From Myxococcales bacterium (GTDB taxonomy: Bacteria; Myxococcota; Polyangia; Fen-1088), in assembly GCA_003157315.1 (NCBI GenBank), contig PMJE01000204.1, forward strand, positions 1 through 17,428: 17,428 bases of DNA, read 5' to 3'. Each line of letters begins with the position of its first letter. The stretch's first letter is position 1. Below, piece by piece: positions 1 through 7,009 of this stretch. The position numbers and the translations under genes were made by a program. Under the pieces are notes generated by a model. The model saw only the letters and a list, made by a program, of their open reading frames with translations, was not told the origin of the DNA and searched no databases.

Positions 1-1
1 C

Positions 2-379
2 GATTTCTGGAACGAGCACATCAAAGTCCGCCAGGCATTGAGCGACAGCTTCGACTACACGGCGAAGGAGATCCCCGTTGGCAAGCCGCAGGTCGAGTAT
101 TTTGAAGAGGGCGACCAGTGGGTGGCTCGTGGCGGGATACTGCGGTGCCAGATCGTCACAGATGCTGCTGTGCCGGTCGAACTCGACGAGCCCGTCGTCT
201 CTATAGATGGACGGGATTTCACGGTGGCCGAGTTCATCAAGCTGCTCGGCGGTTATGGCGGCTGGGGAATGCGCATCGTCTTCGTGCCTGAGGATGAGCT
301 GAAAGTGCAGCCAAAGATCAGAGTGCAAGAGCCGGCGGCCGAAGAGAACGATTCTTTCGACAAGAAGCAGATGCAGTGA
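2..379 (+). CDS. Hypothetical protein, 3' part only
   Basis: The reading frame is open from the left edge, so the true start lies outside the window. A TTG at 38 exists, but the codons before it continue the same protein (Asp-Phe-Trp-Asn-Glu-His...), so it is probably internal. About 125 residues are visible. They form a mixed alpha/beta acidic protein with a conserved-looking central stretch (VSIDGRDFTVAEFIKLL) followed by a Gly/Trp-rich turn (GGYGGWGMRIVF) and a hydrophilic, charged tail ending in Gln-Met-Gln. No signal peptide or membrane segment is visible in this part. I do not recognise the family and assign no function. It converges with the methyltransferase gene across about 240 bases in which I see no clear terminator. 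Confidence 0.7.
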   Translation, partial: DFWNEHIKVRQALSDSFDYTAKEIPVGKPQVEYFEEGDQWVARGGILRCQIVTDAAVPVELDEPVVSIDGRDFTVAEFIKLLGGYGGWGMRIVFVPEDELKVQPKIRVQEPAAEENDSFDKKQMQ

Positions 380-616
380 TCCCAGCAGAGCTCACCGAGG
401 TTGACGACCGAGACCAGGATCGGCTGCTTGTGCTGTCTGCTTGGGTATGCCTACCTGCGCGGCTTGCTCGCCCGAAGGCGATCCCATGGGCCGCGCGGAT
501 TGACTACGGGCAGCGGCGCGAGGCGGCTGCGAGCAGCGCGGAATCGCCAGTGACGAGAACGTCGGCCTTTCCGGCCACCGCCCCTCGACCCATCCATGCG
601 CGTGATGGTCGCCCAG

Positions 617-1486
617 TCACGCTCTGACGGCAACCAGGAAGATCCTACGGAACACAAGCCGGACCAGTCCATCCGCGCCGGCCTGCCGCTCGAATTGCTC
701 GCGTACCGTCTGCCGGAGCCCGGTCATGTATCGCTCGTCGATCGGGCAGCCGTAGCAGGAAGGATCGAGATATCCGGCAATCGCGCCAGAGGCGAAAACG
801 TCGAAGGTTTGCGAAGGCGTGTAGGTCGAGTCGACCGTCTGGATCTCCGCAAACGGCACCTGAAACCCGTGGCGGACGAACAACGCCGAGTATTCGCTTG
901 CGTCTTGCAAGAAACACCACGGCGATTTGAAGTGCGCAAAGGTCAGACCAAGAGAGGGGTCAGCGGCGACGGCTTCGATGGCCGAAAGAAAATTCGGGCA
1001 GTAGTCGGAGCGAGCCGGCGCCTGGATGCCCACTCGTCCGCCGGTCCGAAGCGCACCGGCAAACCCCGCCACAGCCTTGTCAGCGTTGCGCACCCATTGA
1101 AAGGTGGAATTGCAGAAGATTGTGTCGAATTCCTCATGGAACGACATGGATTCGGCCGACAAGACCGCGAAATCGATACCGTCGCCGTGTTCGCGGGCCG
1201 CACGCTCAATCATCCCTTCCGCTGGATCAATGCCGACCACCCTGCCCGACGTCGCCATCCGAATCTTCTTCGTCAGATTGCCGGACCCGCATCCCACGTC
1301 GAGCACATCTTCCGAGCCCCCGATGGCAAGCAAGCGGAAGAGAGTCTCGGCGGCGCTCTGCTGGACAAGGGAGGTTTCTCGGTAGCGCTTGGCGATCTCG
1401 GAGAATTCGTTCGGCATCGGCCCCGCCCAATGATACGTCGCCGGATTCTGGCGAAGCAACAAGGGGTTGAACGGCACCGCGGTCAT
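617..1486 (-). CDS. Class I SAM-dependent methyltransferase
   Basis: This is a 289-residue cytosolic enzyme predicted to transfer a methyl group from S-adenosylmethionine to an unknown small molecule. The Rossmann motif I is clear at residues 61-71 (VLDVGCGSGNL). The acidic residue ending beta2 is in GIDPAEGM (85-92), and a motif IV-like stretch FDTIFCNSTFQW lies near 120-131. This layout is that of the Methyltransf_25/11 group that includes trans-aconitate and juvenile-hormone-acid type methyltransferases; the substrate cannot be read from sequence. The frame stays open upstream for another 119 codons, but that extension is low-complexity. The chosen ATG has an AGGAG eight bases upstream, and the protein from there has normal family length. 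No biosynthetic partner is adjacent, and it is divergent from the LamG lipoprotein. It ends in hydrophobic/basic residues (FLVAVRA). Confidence 0.85.
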   Translation of the reverse strand: MTAVPFNPLLLRQNPATYHWAGPMPNEFSEIAKRYRETSLVQQSAAETLFRLLAIGGSEDVLDVGCGSGNLTKKIRMATSGRVVGIDPAEGMIERAAREHGDGIDFAVLSAESMSFHEEFDTIFCNSTFQWVRNADKAVAGFAGALRTGGRVGIQAPARSDYCPNFLSAIEAVAADPSLGLTFAHFKSPWCFLQDASEYSALFVRHGFQVPFAEIQTVDSTYTPSQTFDVFASGAIAGYLDPSCYGCPIDERYMTGLRQTVREQFERQAGADGLVRLVFRRIFLVAVRA

Positions 1487-1841
1487 GGCAGTTTCTCCTG
1501 GCAAAACCTGAGAGTCTCCGTCAAGAGTTCGGGTGCGCGACTTGGGTGCCAGAGACATATTCAGAAGTGCGGCAAACGGGCGCAGTGAAGAGCTGGATGT
1601 GGGCGTGTCGTAGGTGGTGAAGATCGTTGCCGCTACCGACGCTCTCCAGATCTCGGACAACAGCTTGCACGCTAGCAAACAGTGCCCCGGCCCGGACTGC
1701 CTTGCGTCGCACACAGCAAGAGAGGAGACTGTCGCTCGTGGGAAGGCACGCATCGCACCGGTGGCGCCAACTGGCTGTTGAGGCCGCACGCGTCCCTTCG
1801 CCGCTTGGCTTGCTCCCTTTGCAGCAGGAGTAGACAAGAGC
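1487..1841. other. Divergent intergenic region, no gene seen
   Basis: This stretch separates the methyltransferase and LamG lipoprotein genes, which point away from each other, so it should hold both promoters. A TTGACG hexamer on the minus strand (around 1525-1530) has no acceptable -10 at 16-18 bases, and nothing convincing was found for the plus strand. No tRNA, repeat array or terminator hairpin was recognised. Frames that cross it are low-complexity continuations of flanking frames. Confidence 0.5.
1495..1499 (-). promoter_or_regulatory. Ribosome binding site of the methyltransferase gene
   Basis: AGGAG on the minus strand, eight bases before the ATG at 1486. It decides between this start and the much longer upstream-extended frame, for which no comparable site was noticed. 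Confidence 0.7.
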
Positions 1842-3137
1842 ATGCGCTACCGAGACTCGTTCCTGGTTGGTTCAATCCTATTGTCGGCGGCCTGCGGGCG
1901 CACGAGTCTTGGCACCGCTACGCGCGATGGTGGCGTGACATCGTCGGGCGGCGCCGGTTCGACGGGTGCTATGACATCCGCCGGCGGTGCCACGCGGGCG
2001 ATCGCCGGAGGAACCCAAGCCACGGGGGGCTGGACGAGCACAGGTGGAACCCAAGCCGTGGGTGGAACCCTGTCTGTGGGCGGCACGACGATCGCGGGTG
2101 GAACCCGGGCAGCCGGCGGAATTCCAACAACCGGTGGTGCCCCATCCGCGGGCGGGGCAACGAGTATCGGCGGTGCGACGAGCACGGGTGGAACCCGGGC
2201 AGCCGGCGGCATTCCAACAACCGGTGGCGCCTCATCCACAAGTATGGGCGGTACGACGAGCACGGGTGGAACCAACGCGACCGGCGGCATTCCAACAACC
2301 GGCGGTGTCCGATCCACGGGCGGCGCAACAAGTACGGGCGGTACGACGAGAACGGGTGGAACCAACGCGACCGGCGGCCTGTCAGGAACTGGTGGTACCC
2401 CACCCACGGATGGCGCAACCCGTGCCGATGGTACGACGAGCACAGGCGGAACCCGGGCGACGGGCGATGCCGCCAGTGGGACCGACGGAAATACCCCCGA
2501 CATCAGCACGTCCGACCTCTCCGCGCATCTGGTTGCGTACTATCCTTTCTCCGGAAATGCAAATGACGAGGGTCCGAATGCGATGAACGGCGTTAACCAC
2601 GGGGCGGTTCTGACATCCGATCGGCAGGGAAACCCCAATTCGGCGTTCCACTTTGACGGGAAATCCTATATCGACATATCCGGCGGTTCTGCCCTCAATG
2701 GCATGAGCAGTTTTACCCTGTCTGCCTGGATCGACACCGAAATCCTTGGTCCAGCATCAGTTATCTCGAAGGTGACACCAAACCGTGATTTTGTGTTGGA
2801 CTTGGCAGTTACCCCCAGCGGCAACTGGGTGAATGCACAGTTCGCTCATTTCGCCACCTATTATCACGTCTGGGCACGGCAACCGGATGGAATGCTCAAT
2901 ACTTGGACTTTTCTGACAGCGGTTTGGACCGGATCGAGCTGGAGCTTGTATATCAATGGCACACTGGCTGGCGAGAGCACGGTGGTCGATGGTGCAGTCC
3001 CGCTGTGGACAGGCACGTCATTCCGGATTGGAAGTTTGACTGACGGCGATTGGTATTTTCTTGGTGCCATTGATGAAGTCCGGATCTACGACAAGGCGCT
3101 TACTGCGGACGAGGTCGCTTGGGTCATGCAGCAATAG
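1842..3137 (+). CDS. LamG/concanavalin A-like domain lipoprotein with Gly-rich stalk
   Basis: A 431-residue predicted lipid-anchored surface protein. The N-terminus has a short basic-hydrophobic signal with Cys18 in LLSAAC. The residue at -3 is Ser rather than Leu, with Leu at -4, so the lipobox is slightly off consensus. Residues about 30-208 are a Gly/Thr/Ser stalk built of GGxxxx hexapeptides. Residues about 224-431 match the LamG (Laminin_G_3, concanavalin A-like) fold: an opening VAYYPFSGNANDEG, then the AFHFDG strand, FTLSAWI, WSLYINGTLAG, and the closing GAIDEVRIYDKALTADEV. Such domains bind glycans or serve as structural modules in secreted proteins; no catalytic residues are recognisable. 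The ATG is preceded by CAGGAG at 1825-1830 with a rather long 11-base spacer. It converges with the YjbQ gene, leaving only 16 bases between stops. It may be a sugar-binding partner of the adjacent hydrolases, which is inference from position. Confidence 0.88.
   Translation: MRYRDSFLVGSILLSAACGRTSLGTATRDGGVTSSGGAGSTGAMTSAGGATRAIAGGTQATGGWTSTGGTQAVGGTLSVGGTTIAGGTRAAGGIPTTGGAPSAGGATSIGGATSTGGTRAAGGIPTTGGASSTSMGGTTSTGGTNATGGIPTTGGVRSTGGATSTGGTTRTGGTNATGGLSGTGGTPPTDGATRADGTTSTGGTRATGDAASGTDGNTPDISTSDLSAHLVAYYPFSGNANDEGPNAMNGVNHGAVLTSDRQGNPNSAFHFDGKSYIDISGGSALNGMSSFTLSAWIDTEILGPASVISKVTPNRDFVLDLAVTPSGNWVNAQFAHFATYYHVWARQPDGMLNTWTFLTAVWTGSSWSLYINGTLAGESTVVDGAVPLWTGTSFRIGSLTDGDWYFLGAIDEVRIYDKALTADEVAWVMQQ
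2007..2462 (+). repeat. Hexapeptide (18-bp) coding repeats of the stalk
   Basis: The DNA encodes 24 consecutive GGxxxx-type hexapeptides (residues 56-207, the last few with Asp for Gly), interrupted by a single octapeptide (GGASSTSM, residues 128-135). Higher-order copies are visible: the block starting at TGGTRAAGGIPTTGG recurs at 90-, 78- and 90-bp steps with near-identical bases, indicating segmental duplication on top of the short unit. All steps are multiples of three. Confidence 0.85.
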
Positions 3138-3153
3138 CCGCCAGACGAATGTA

Positions 3154-3567
3154 TTACTCTCCCTGAATCGTCACAATCACGGTTCGGCGTGCTCGCGGGC
3201 CGTCGAAGTCGCATAGGAAGATATTCTGCCAGGTCGACAACCCGAGGTTGCCATCGCGGATGGGAATGACCTCGCTTGCGCCGACGATGCCGGCTTGAAT
3301 GTGCGCCGAACCGTTGTCGTCCACTCGGTCGTGGCGCCACCTGCCCTGCGGGGCGATGCCTTCCAAGCAATCGAGCACGTCCAGGGTGATGTTGGGATCG
3401 TCGTTTTCCTGAATCATCAGCGCTGCGGTGGCCCCCTGAGCGTACAGTGCACAGATGCCGTTGCTCACCGCCGAGCGGCGGACCTCCTCGCGCACCCGCT
3501 CGGTGATGTCCACCAGCTCGCGCTTGCGCTGGGTGCTGATTTGAAGTGTGGCCAGGAACTGTTTCAT
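3154..3567 (-). CDS. yjbQ: YjbQ family protein (UPF0047)
   Basis: A 137-residue cytosolic protein of the UPF0047/YjbQ family, whose members are annotated as secondary thiamine-phosphate synthases; the physiological role is poorly defined. Diagnostic stretches are present: VDITERV near the N-terminus, GATAALMIQENDDPN, the WRHDRVDDNGSAHIQAG segment carrying the conserved His/Asp residues, and the C-terminal IRDGNLGLSTWQNIFLCDFDGP. The start at Met-Lys-Gln-Phe gives the usual family length. An in-frame ATG ten codons upstream (3597), with a weak GGGAG close to it, is an alternative, and neither has a strong Shine-Dalgarno. It lies 46 bases (or 16, with the upstream start) behind the GH43 stop codon on the same strand, so it may be read through as the last gene of that unit. 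A link with glycan degradation is not evident. Confidence 0.9.
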   Translation of the reverse strand: MKQFLATLQISTQRKRELVDITERVREEVRRSAVSNGICALYAQGATAALMIQENDDPNITLDVLDCLEGIAPQGRWRHDRVDDNGSAHIQAGIVGASEVIPIRDGNLGLSTWQNIFLCDFDGPRARRTVIVTIQGE

Positions 3568-3613
3568 GGAAGGAGGTGCGCGTCCCTGGAAGACCATCCG
3601 CTCCCGGCCAGCT

Positions 3614-5347
3614 CTACTGCGACCAGGTGCCGGCGCCGATATCGAGGCTCCAGGTGGTCAGGTAGGTCGGCAGCAACATCTTGGTTGACGTGCTGAAGAC
3701 GATGGGCTGGAACAGGTAGCCGGCAAACTCGTTGTGCAGGCCAGGCTCGGTGGTGTCCTGGTTCCCCCACCAGTGATCCCCCCAGTACACAAAGACGGTT
3801 CCCTGGCTTCCCACGACGGGTTGCACCCACGTGCTCTGTGACATCCAGGTTCTCTGGTCCGAGATGTCGTTGTTGGGGTCGGTGACGGGTGCGATGTACC
3901 CTTGGTAGGTCCACGGCCCGGTCATGGCAGGCGCGGTGGAGTAGAAGTCGTTGTTGGCGCGCCACCCGGTCTTGTACGAGCCGACCCAGTAGTAGGTGCC
4001 GTTTCTCTTGAACACGGCCGGCGATTCCGAGCCCCCGGAGTTCCCGTTGATCGCAGTGTATTGCTTGTCCGACAGCCAGCTATGGCAGTCGCTAGCCAGG
4101 GTGTAGACGTGGGCACTTTCCGTGATCACATAGGCGACGGTGTCGTCAGCAAAGGCACCCATGTCACTGTGGGCGGCGATCTGCCCACTCGAATTCTTCA
4201 GCGGCCCCTTGTAGCTGTATTGGCCGTTGACCGTGGGCGAGGTCGCGTACACGACCTCCTTGTCTACCTGGTGCGTGATGTCGGAGGCATGAGCGTAGAG
4301 CACGAATTCCCCGGTGGCTGGGCATTTGATGATATGCGGCCGCTCGCCCTTGCGAACCGGTCCTAGCTCCCCACTCGGCTGCTGGGGCAAGATGATCCCC
4401 TCGTTCTTCCAAGTCGCCAGGTCCTTGGACGAGTACATGGTGAAGCCATAGAAGTAGTTGTCGGTAGTGCCGGGGGGAAAGTACTGGCCGTGCATGTAGA
4501 AGGTGTCACCCACCTTGATAATGCCTCCGCCGTGGGCGTTGACCCGCACGCCATCTGTGTCCATGAAGATGATGCCGGTAGCAAGCGGGCCGGAAAAGAC
4601 CCCGATGGGACCCACTGCCGTGGATCCGCCGGCGCTGGAACCGCCAGAGCTCGTCGATCCACCGGTCCCAGTAGTGCCGCCCGTGCTGCTCGTCCCACCG
4701 GAGTTCGTGGTGCCTCCCGTGGATGTCGTGCCCCCCGTGCCGGTTGAGCCACCGGCCGCCGTCCCGCCAGTTGCAGTGGTGCCACCCGCACCGCCAGTTC
4801 CGCCGGTGCCCGTGGAAAGCTGAAATTGCTGATACGTGGCGCCGTTCCATGTGCGCTGTACGATCGCGGTTCCGTCCGCCGTGCCGCCCAGATTGACCTC
4901 CGCCACCTTCCCACTGTGATGCGCCGTCAAACGAACAGCGCTGCCAGAAACGGTTGCAATGGCCCACTGTTGGTTGGTAGAGCTGTTGTTGCAGGTGTAC
5001 TGGATGATGGCGGTGCCATCAGCGGTCGACTTGCCCGTGACATCCAAGCACTTGAGGCTGTTGGTGTTCTTGATGGCGTAGTATCCGGTCGCAACGCTTG
5101 CGATGGTGAAGTTCTGGCCGACGGAGCCGTTGCAGGTACGTATCTCGGCCTTGGCGCTGTTGGCTGTGCTGTTGCCGGCAATGCCGATGCACTTGCCACT
5201 CGCCGCACTCTTGATTTGGTACACGGCGGTCGGGCTGATGGTCAGGCCTTCTTGGGTTTGTGACCAGTCAACGGGCTCGCCGGCCGAGCTACAACCGGTG
5301 ACGAACAGTGTCAGCAGGAGACGACGTATCGAAGTGGTTTTGCGCAT
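3614..5347 (-). CDS. GH43-like lipoprotein with ricin-type (CBM13) lectin domain
   Basis: A 577-residue lipoprotein with lipobox VTGC (Cys19). Residues about 38-178 form a ricin-B/CBM13 trefoil with three degenerate repeats; a clean Q-x-W end is seen at QQW 126-128. A Gly/Thr/Ser stalk (181-245) follows, then a five-bladed-propeller GH43 domain (about 250-577). The opening DTDGVRVNAHGGGI, the GERPHII segment (Glu335), HSDMGAF (Asp396), GGSESPAVF (Glu441) and WMSQSTWVQP (Gln504) resemble GH43 subfamily 24 exo-beta-1,3-galactanases. In that group a Glu in the E-x-P segment is the general acid and a Gln replaces the usual base. The substrate is therefore inferred to be a beta-1,3-galactan or arabinogalactan-like side chain, and other GH43 activities remain possible. 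Its start has GGAAAGG six bases upstream. It lies 128 bases downstream of the barrel gene on the same strand. Confidence 0.85.
   Translation of the reverse strand: MRKTTSIRRLLLTLFVTGCSSAGEPVDWSQTQEGLTISPTAVYQIKSAASGKCIGIAGNSTANSAKAEIRTCNGSVGQNFTIASVATGYYAIKNTNSLKCLDVTGKSTADGTAIIQYTCNNSSTNQQWAIATVSGSAVRLTAHHSGKVAEVNLGGTADGTAIVQRTWNGATYQQFQLSTGTGGTGGAGGTTATGGTAAGGSTGTGGTTSTGGTTNSGGTSSTGGTTGTGGSTSSGGSSAGGSTAVGPIGVFSGPLATGIIFMDTDGVRVNAHGGGIIKVGDTFYMHGQYFPPGTTDNYFYGFTMYSSKDLATWKNEGIILPQQPSGELGPVRKGERPHIIKCPATGEFVLYAHASDITHQVDKEVVYATSPTVNGQYSYKGPLKNSSGQIAAHSDMGAFADDTVAYVITESAHVYTLASDCHSWLSDKQYTAINGNSGGSESPAVFKRNGTYYWVGSYKTGWRANNDFYSTAPAMTGPWTYQGYIAPVTDPNNDISDQRTWMSQSTWVQPVVGSQGTVFVYWGDHWWGNQDTTEPGLHNEFAGYLFQPIVFSTSTKMLLPTYLTTWSLDIGAGTWSQ
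4613..4807 (-). repeat. Gly/Thr/Ser stalk repeats of the GH43 protein
   Basis: Encodes residues 181-245, a mostly hexapeptide GGxxxx linker (for example GGTTST, GGTTNS, GGTSST, GGTTGT) with two five-residue units. It joins the lectin and catalytic domains. It is shorter than the stalks of the LamG and GH3 lipoproteins. Confidence 0.8.
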
Positions 5348-5415
5348 GAGTAACCTTTCCAGTGAGCGTGCTAGTTATCACGCGGGTCGGATTATGGCCA
5401 GGGCTGTCGCCGTTT

Positions 5416-5456
5416 CTGCGCCATCAGCGCAGGGCGGTCCTGATGACGCTGACCGC
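5416..5456. repeat. Two adjacent perfect 6-bp stem hairpins
   Basis: Between the barrel and GH43 genes there are two inverted repeats. CTGCGC/GCGCAG (5416-5421 with 5427-5432) encloses a 5-base loop. GCGGTC/GACCGC (5434-5439 with 5451-5456) encloses an 11-base loop. Neither is followed by a T-run on the minus strand, so a simple intrinsic terminator is not supported. An intercistronic RNA structure that stabilises or attenuates the message is possible. Confidence 0.4.
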
Positions 5457-5475
5457 TGCCCTTGGACGGCGGGCT

Positions 5476-6963
5476 TCAATAGTAGTAGGCGAAGCGCAGG
5501 CGCACCGAATACATGCGGGCATTGAGAGTCGTAGTATTTCCTGGAACCAGGGATTCCTGGTATCCGGTGGCTTCAGAAAAGACCAACTTCACGACCGCAT
5601 TGTTGAAGCCGAGAGGATACGCAACGTAGGCGGCAAGCTGATCCTGACGATCGTACTCATTGTCGGCACCGTTAATGCGGTATTCGGTCCGGAAAAAACC
5701 ACTACCTACCAAGAGCGAGCGGTTTACGGCGAATGAGAGAACGTCAATCTGCAAATAGCCACCCCAACTAAGCGTCCTCCTGGTGTCGTAGTCATCGGTT
5801 ATGACACGCCACGTCCTGTCCCTGCCATACCCGAGGCTGAATGCGATCTCGATCTGCGGCAAGGGGGTGACGGCCGCGCTGCCGCCAGCCCCGTATTGTC
5901 TCTCCGATCCGCACCTGTCGCATGCAGTGGAATCGAGCGTGAGCTGCTGTTGGTCTGCCCACACACGTTGATATTCTGCCCCGGCAAGCAGACTGAAATA
6001 CTTTAGCTTCATACCGGCGGCGGCTCGGCCACCGAGGACGTCCTGGCTACCTTCCAGGTGGCCGTAGGTCCCAACGATCTCGATACCCGACCACGGGGTC
6101 GGGTAGATGTGAAGCGCGGCCCGGCCCGCGGGGGTTATCGCTGGGTCTCGCATGAAGATGTAGTTGACCTCGTAAACGTGCGGAAAAAATCCATTCTGGT
6201 CGGTATAGTCCGTGGTGGTGCGCGCGCCGGTATCCTCAAGGGTGTACAGGTCGAAGCCAAGACCCTTGCGGAAGACACGCCAGGTGAGAAACCGACCTAC
6301 CATGAAGTCCCAGAGCCCCTGGTGGCCGACCTGGACATAGACGTCATCGGCGTTGATCTGGTAGTGCTGGCCGCCAGGGACTTCGCGAGCCCAAGCCACG
6401 AATTGCCCGGTGAGGCGCAGGAACAAGTTGTGGCCCAGCAAGCTGTGGCCAAGATCGTGGGTCAGCATCGGACCGAGGACAAAGCGGCCGCGTGAATCCA
6501 AGACAGTTACCGGATGAAAGCTTGCCTTGTCCCACGAGTACTTGACATAGCCGTCATCGAGCTCGAGGTTGCCGTGCCAGTCGAGCCCTGACGACATGGG
6601 CGGCGCCGGCGCCGAACCGTGCGTGGCCCAATCGGGACACCCGAAATCCCAGTCGAGCCCTGACCACACGGGCGGCGCCGCTGGTGTCCACATCCAGCCG
6701 GGAAGACCGGCCTCGAGGGGAGGTCCGGTTCTGGCAGCGGGTTTGGGCGCGGCGGTGGAACGTGATGCGCCCGGGGATGGCATGACATCCGCACTCTCTG
6801 CTGCAGGTGACGGGCTCGCCCGAACTGCCGGCACTGCGGCGGCTTCGTTTGACGAGGGTGCTGTAGAGGCTGCCTCGTCCTGGGCTCGGACAGCGGGAGC
6901 GAAGAGCCCGGCCCCGGCAAACAGGTACACTGTGATGAACAGCCGACCAGTCGATCTGTGCAT
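5476..6963 (-). CDS. Putative outer-membrane beta-barrel protein
   Basis: A 495-residue exported protein. The signal peptide has a hydrophobic core at about residues 8-22 and a likely cleavage after VRA (residue 27). An Ala/Pro-rich periplasmic stretch runs to about residue 125 and contains a duplicated SGLDW motif (101-105 and 125-129). The remaining ~370 residues alternate polar and hydrophobic/aromatic residues, with repeated Tyr/Trp/Gly-rich strand-like segments (for example VYVQVGHQGLWDFMVGRF, FSLLAGAEYQRVW, IEIAFSLGYGRDRTWRV). The C-terminus is a run of aromatics (FAYYY), as expected of an outer-membrane barrel. I cannot name the family. A CxxC pair (ACDRCGSE) sits in a probable loop. 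The ATG has AGGA eight bases upstream and is only 46 bases after the GH3 stop, so it is probably co-transcribed. Its role may be passage of oligosaccharides released by the neighbours, by inference. Confidence 0.8.
   Translation of the reverse strand: MHRSTGRLFITVYLFAGAGLFAPAVRAQDEAASTAPSSNEAAAVPAVRASPSPAAESADVMPSPGASRSTAAPKPAARTGPPLEAGLPGWMWTPAAPPVWSGLDWDFGCPDWATHGSAPAPPMSSGLDWHGNLELDDGYVKYSWDKASFHPVTVLDSRGRFVLGPMLTHDLGHSLLGHNLFLRLTGQFVAWAREVPGGQHYQINADDVYVQVGHQGLWDFMVGRFLTWRVFRKGLGFDLYTLEDTGARTTTDYTDQNGFFPHVYEVNYIFMRDPAITPAGRAALHIYPTPWSGIEIVGTYGHLEGSQDVLGGRAAAGMKLKYFSLLAGAEYQRVWADQQQLTLDSTACDRCGSERQYGAGGSAAVTPLPQIEIAFSLGYGRDRTWRVITDDYDTRRTLSWGGYLQIDVLSFAVNRSLLVGSGFFRTEYRINGADNEYDRQDQLAAYVAYPLGFNNAVVKLVFSEATGYQESLVPGNTTTLNARMYSVRLRFAYYY
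6578..6680 (-). repeat. 72-bp-period duplication in the barrel gene
   Basis: A 31-base segment at 6578-6608 recurs at 6650-6680 with two mismatches. It encodes the PP-x-x-SGLDW motif twice, 24 residues apart, in the Pro-rich region before the predicted barrel. The spacing keeps the reading frame. Confidence 0.8.
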
Positions 6964-7009
6964 GGAGGTATCCTCGTTCAACGCCTTCGTGAACAGCGGT
7001 CTAGCTCTT

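Noticed and set aside
376..627. 83-codon plus-strand frame after the first gene
   Set aside because: No domain or ribosome site; it runs into the 3' end of the methyltransferase gene on the other strand.
596..1588. 330-codon plus-strand frame opposite the methyltransferase
   Set aside because: No recognisable domain and Arg-rich composition typical of an antisense shadow in G+C-rich DNA; the minus strand has clear SAM-binding motifs.
1847..2509. Long antisense frame with Pro-Pro-Val repeats
   Set aside because: It is the mirror of the GGxxxx stalk repeats; the GG codons read as Pro on the other strand. The plus-strand frame has a signal peptide and LamG domain.
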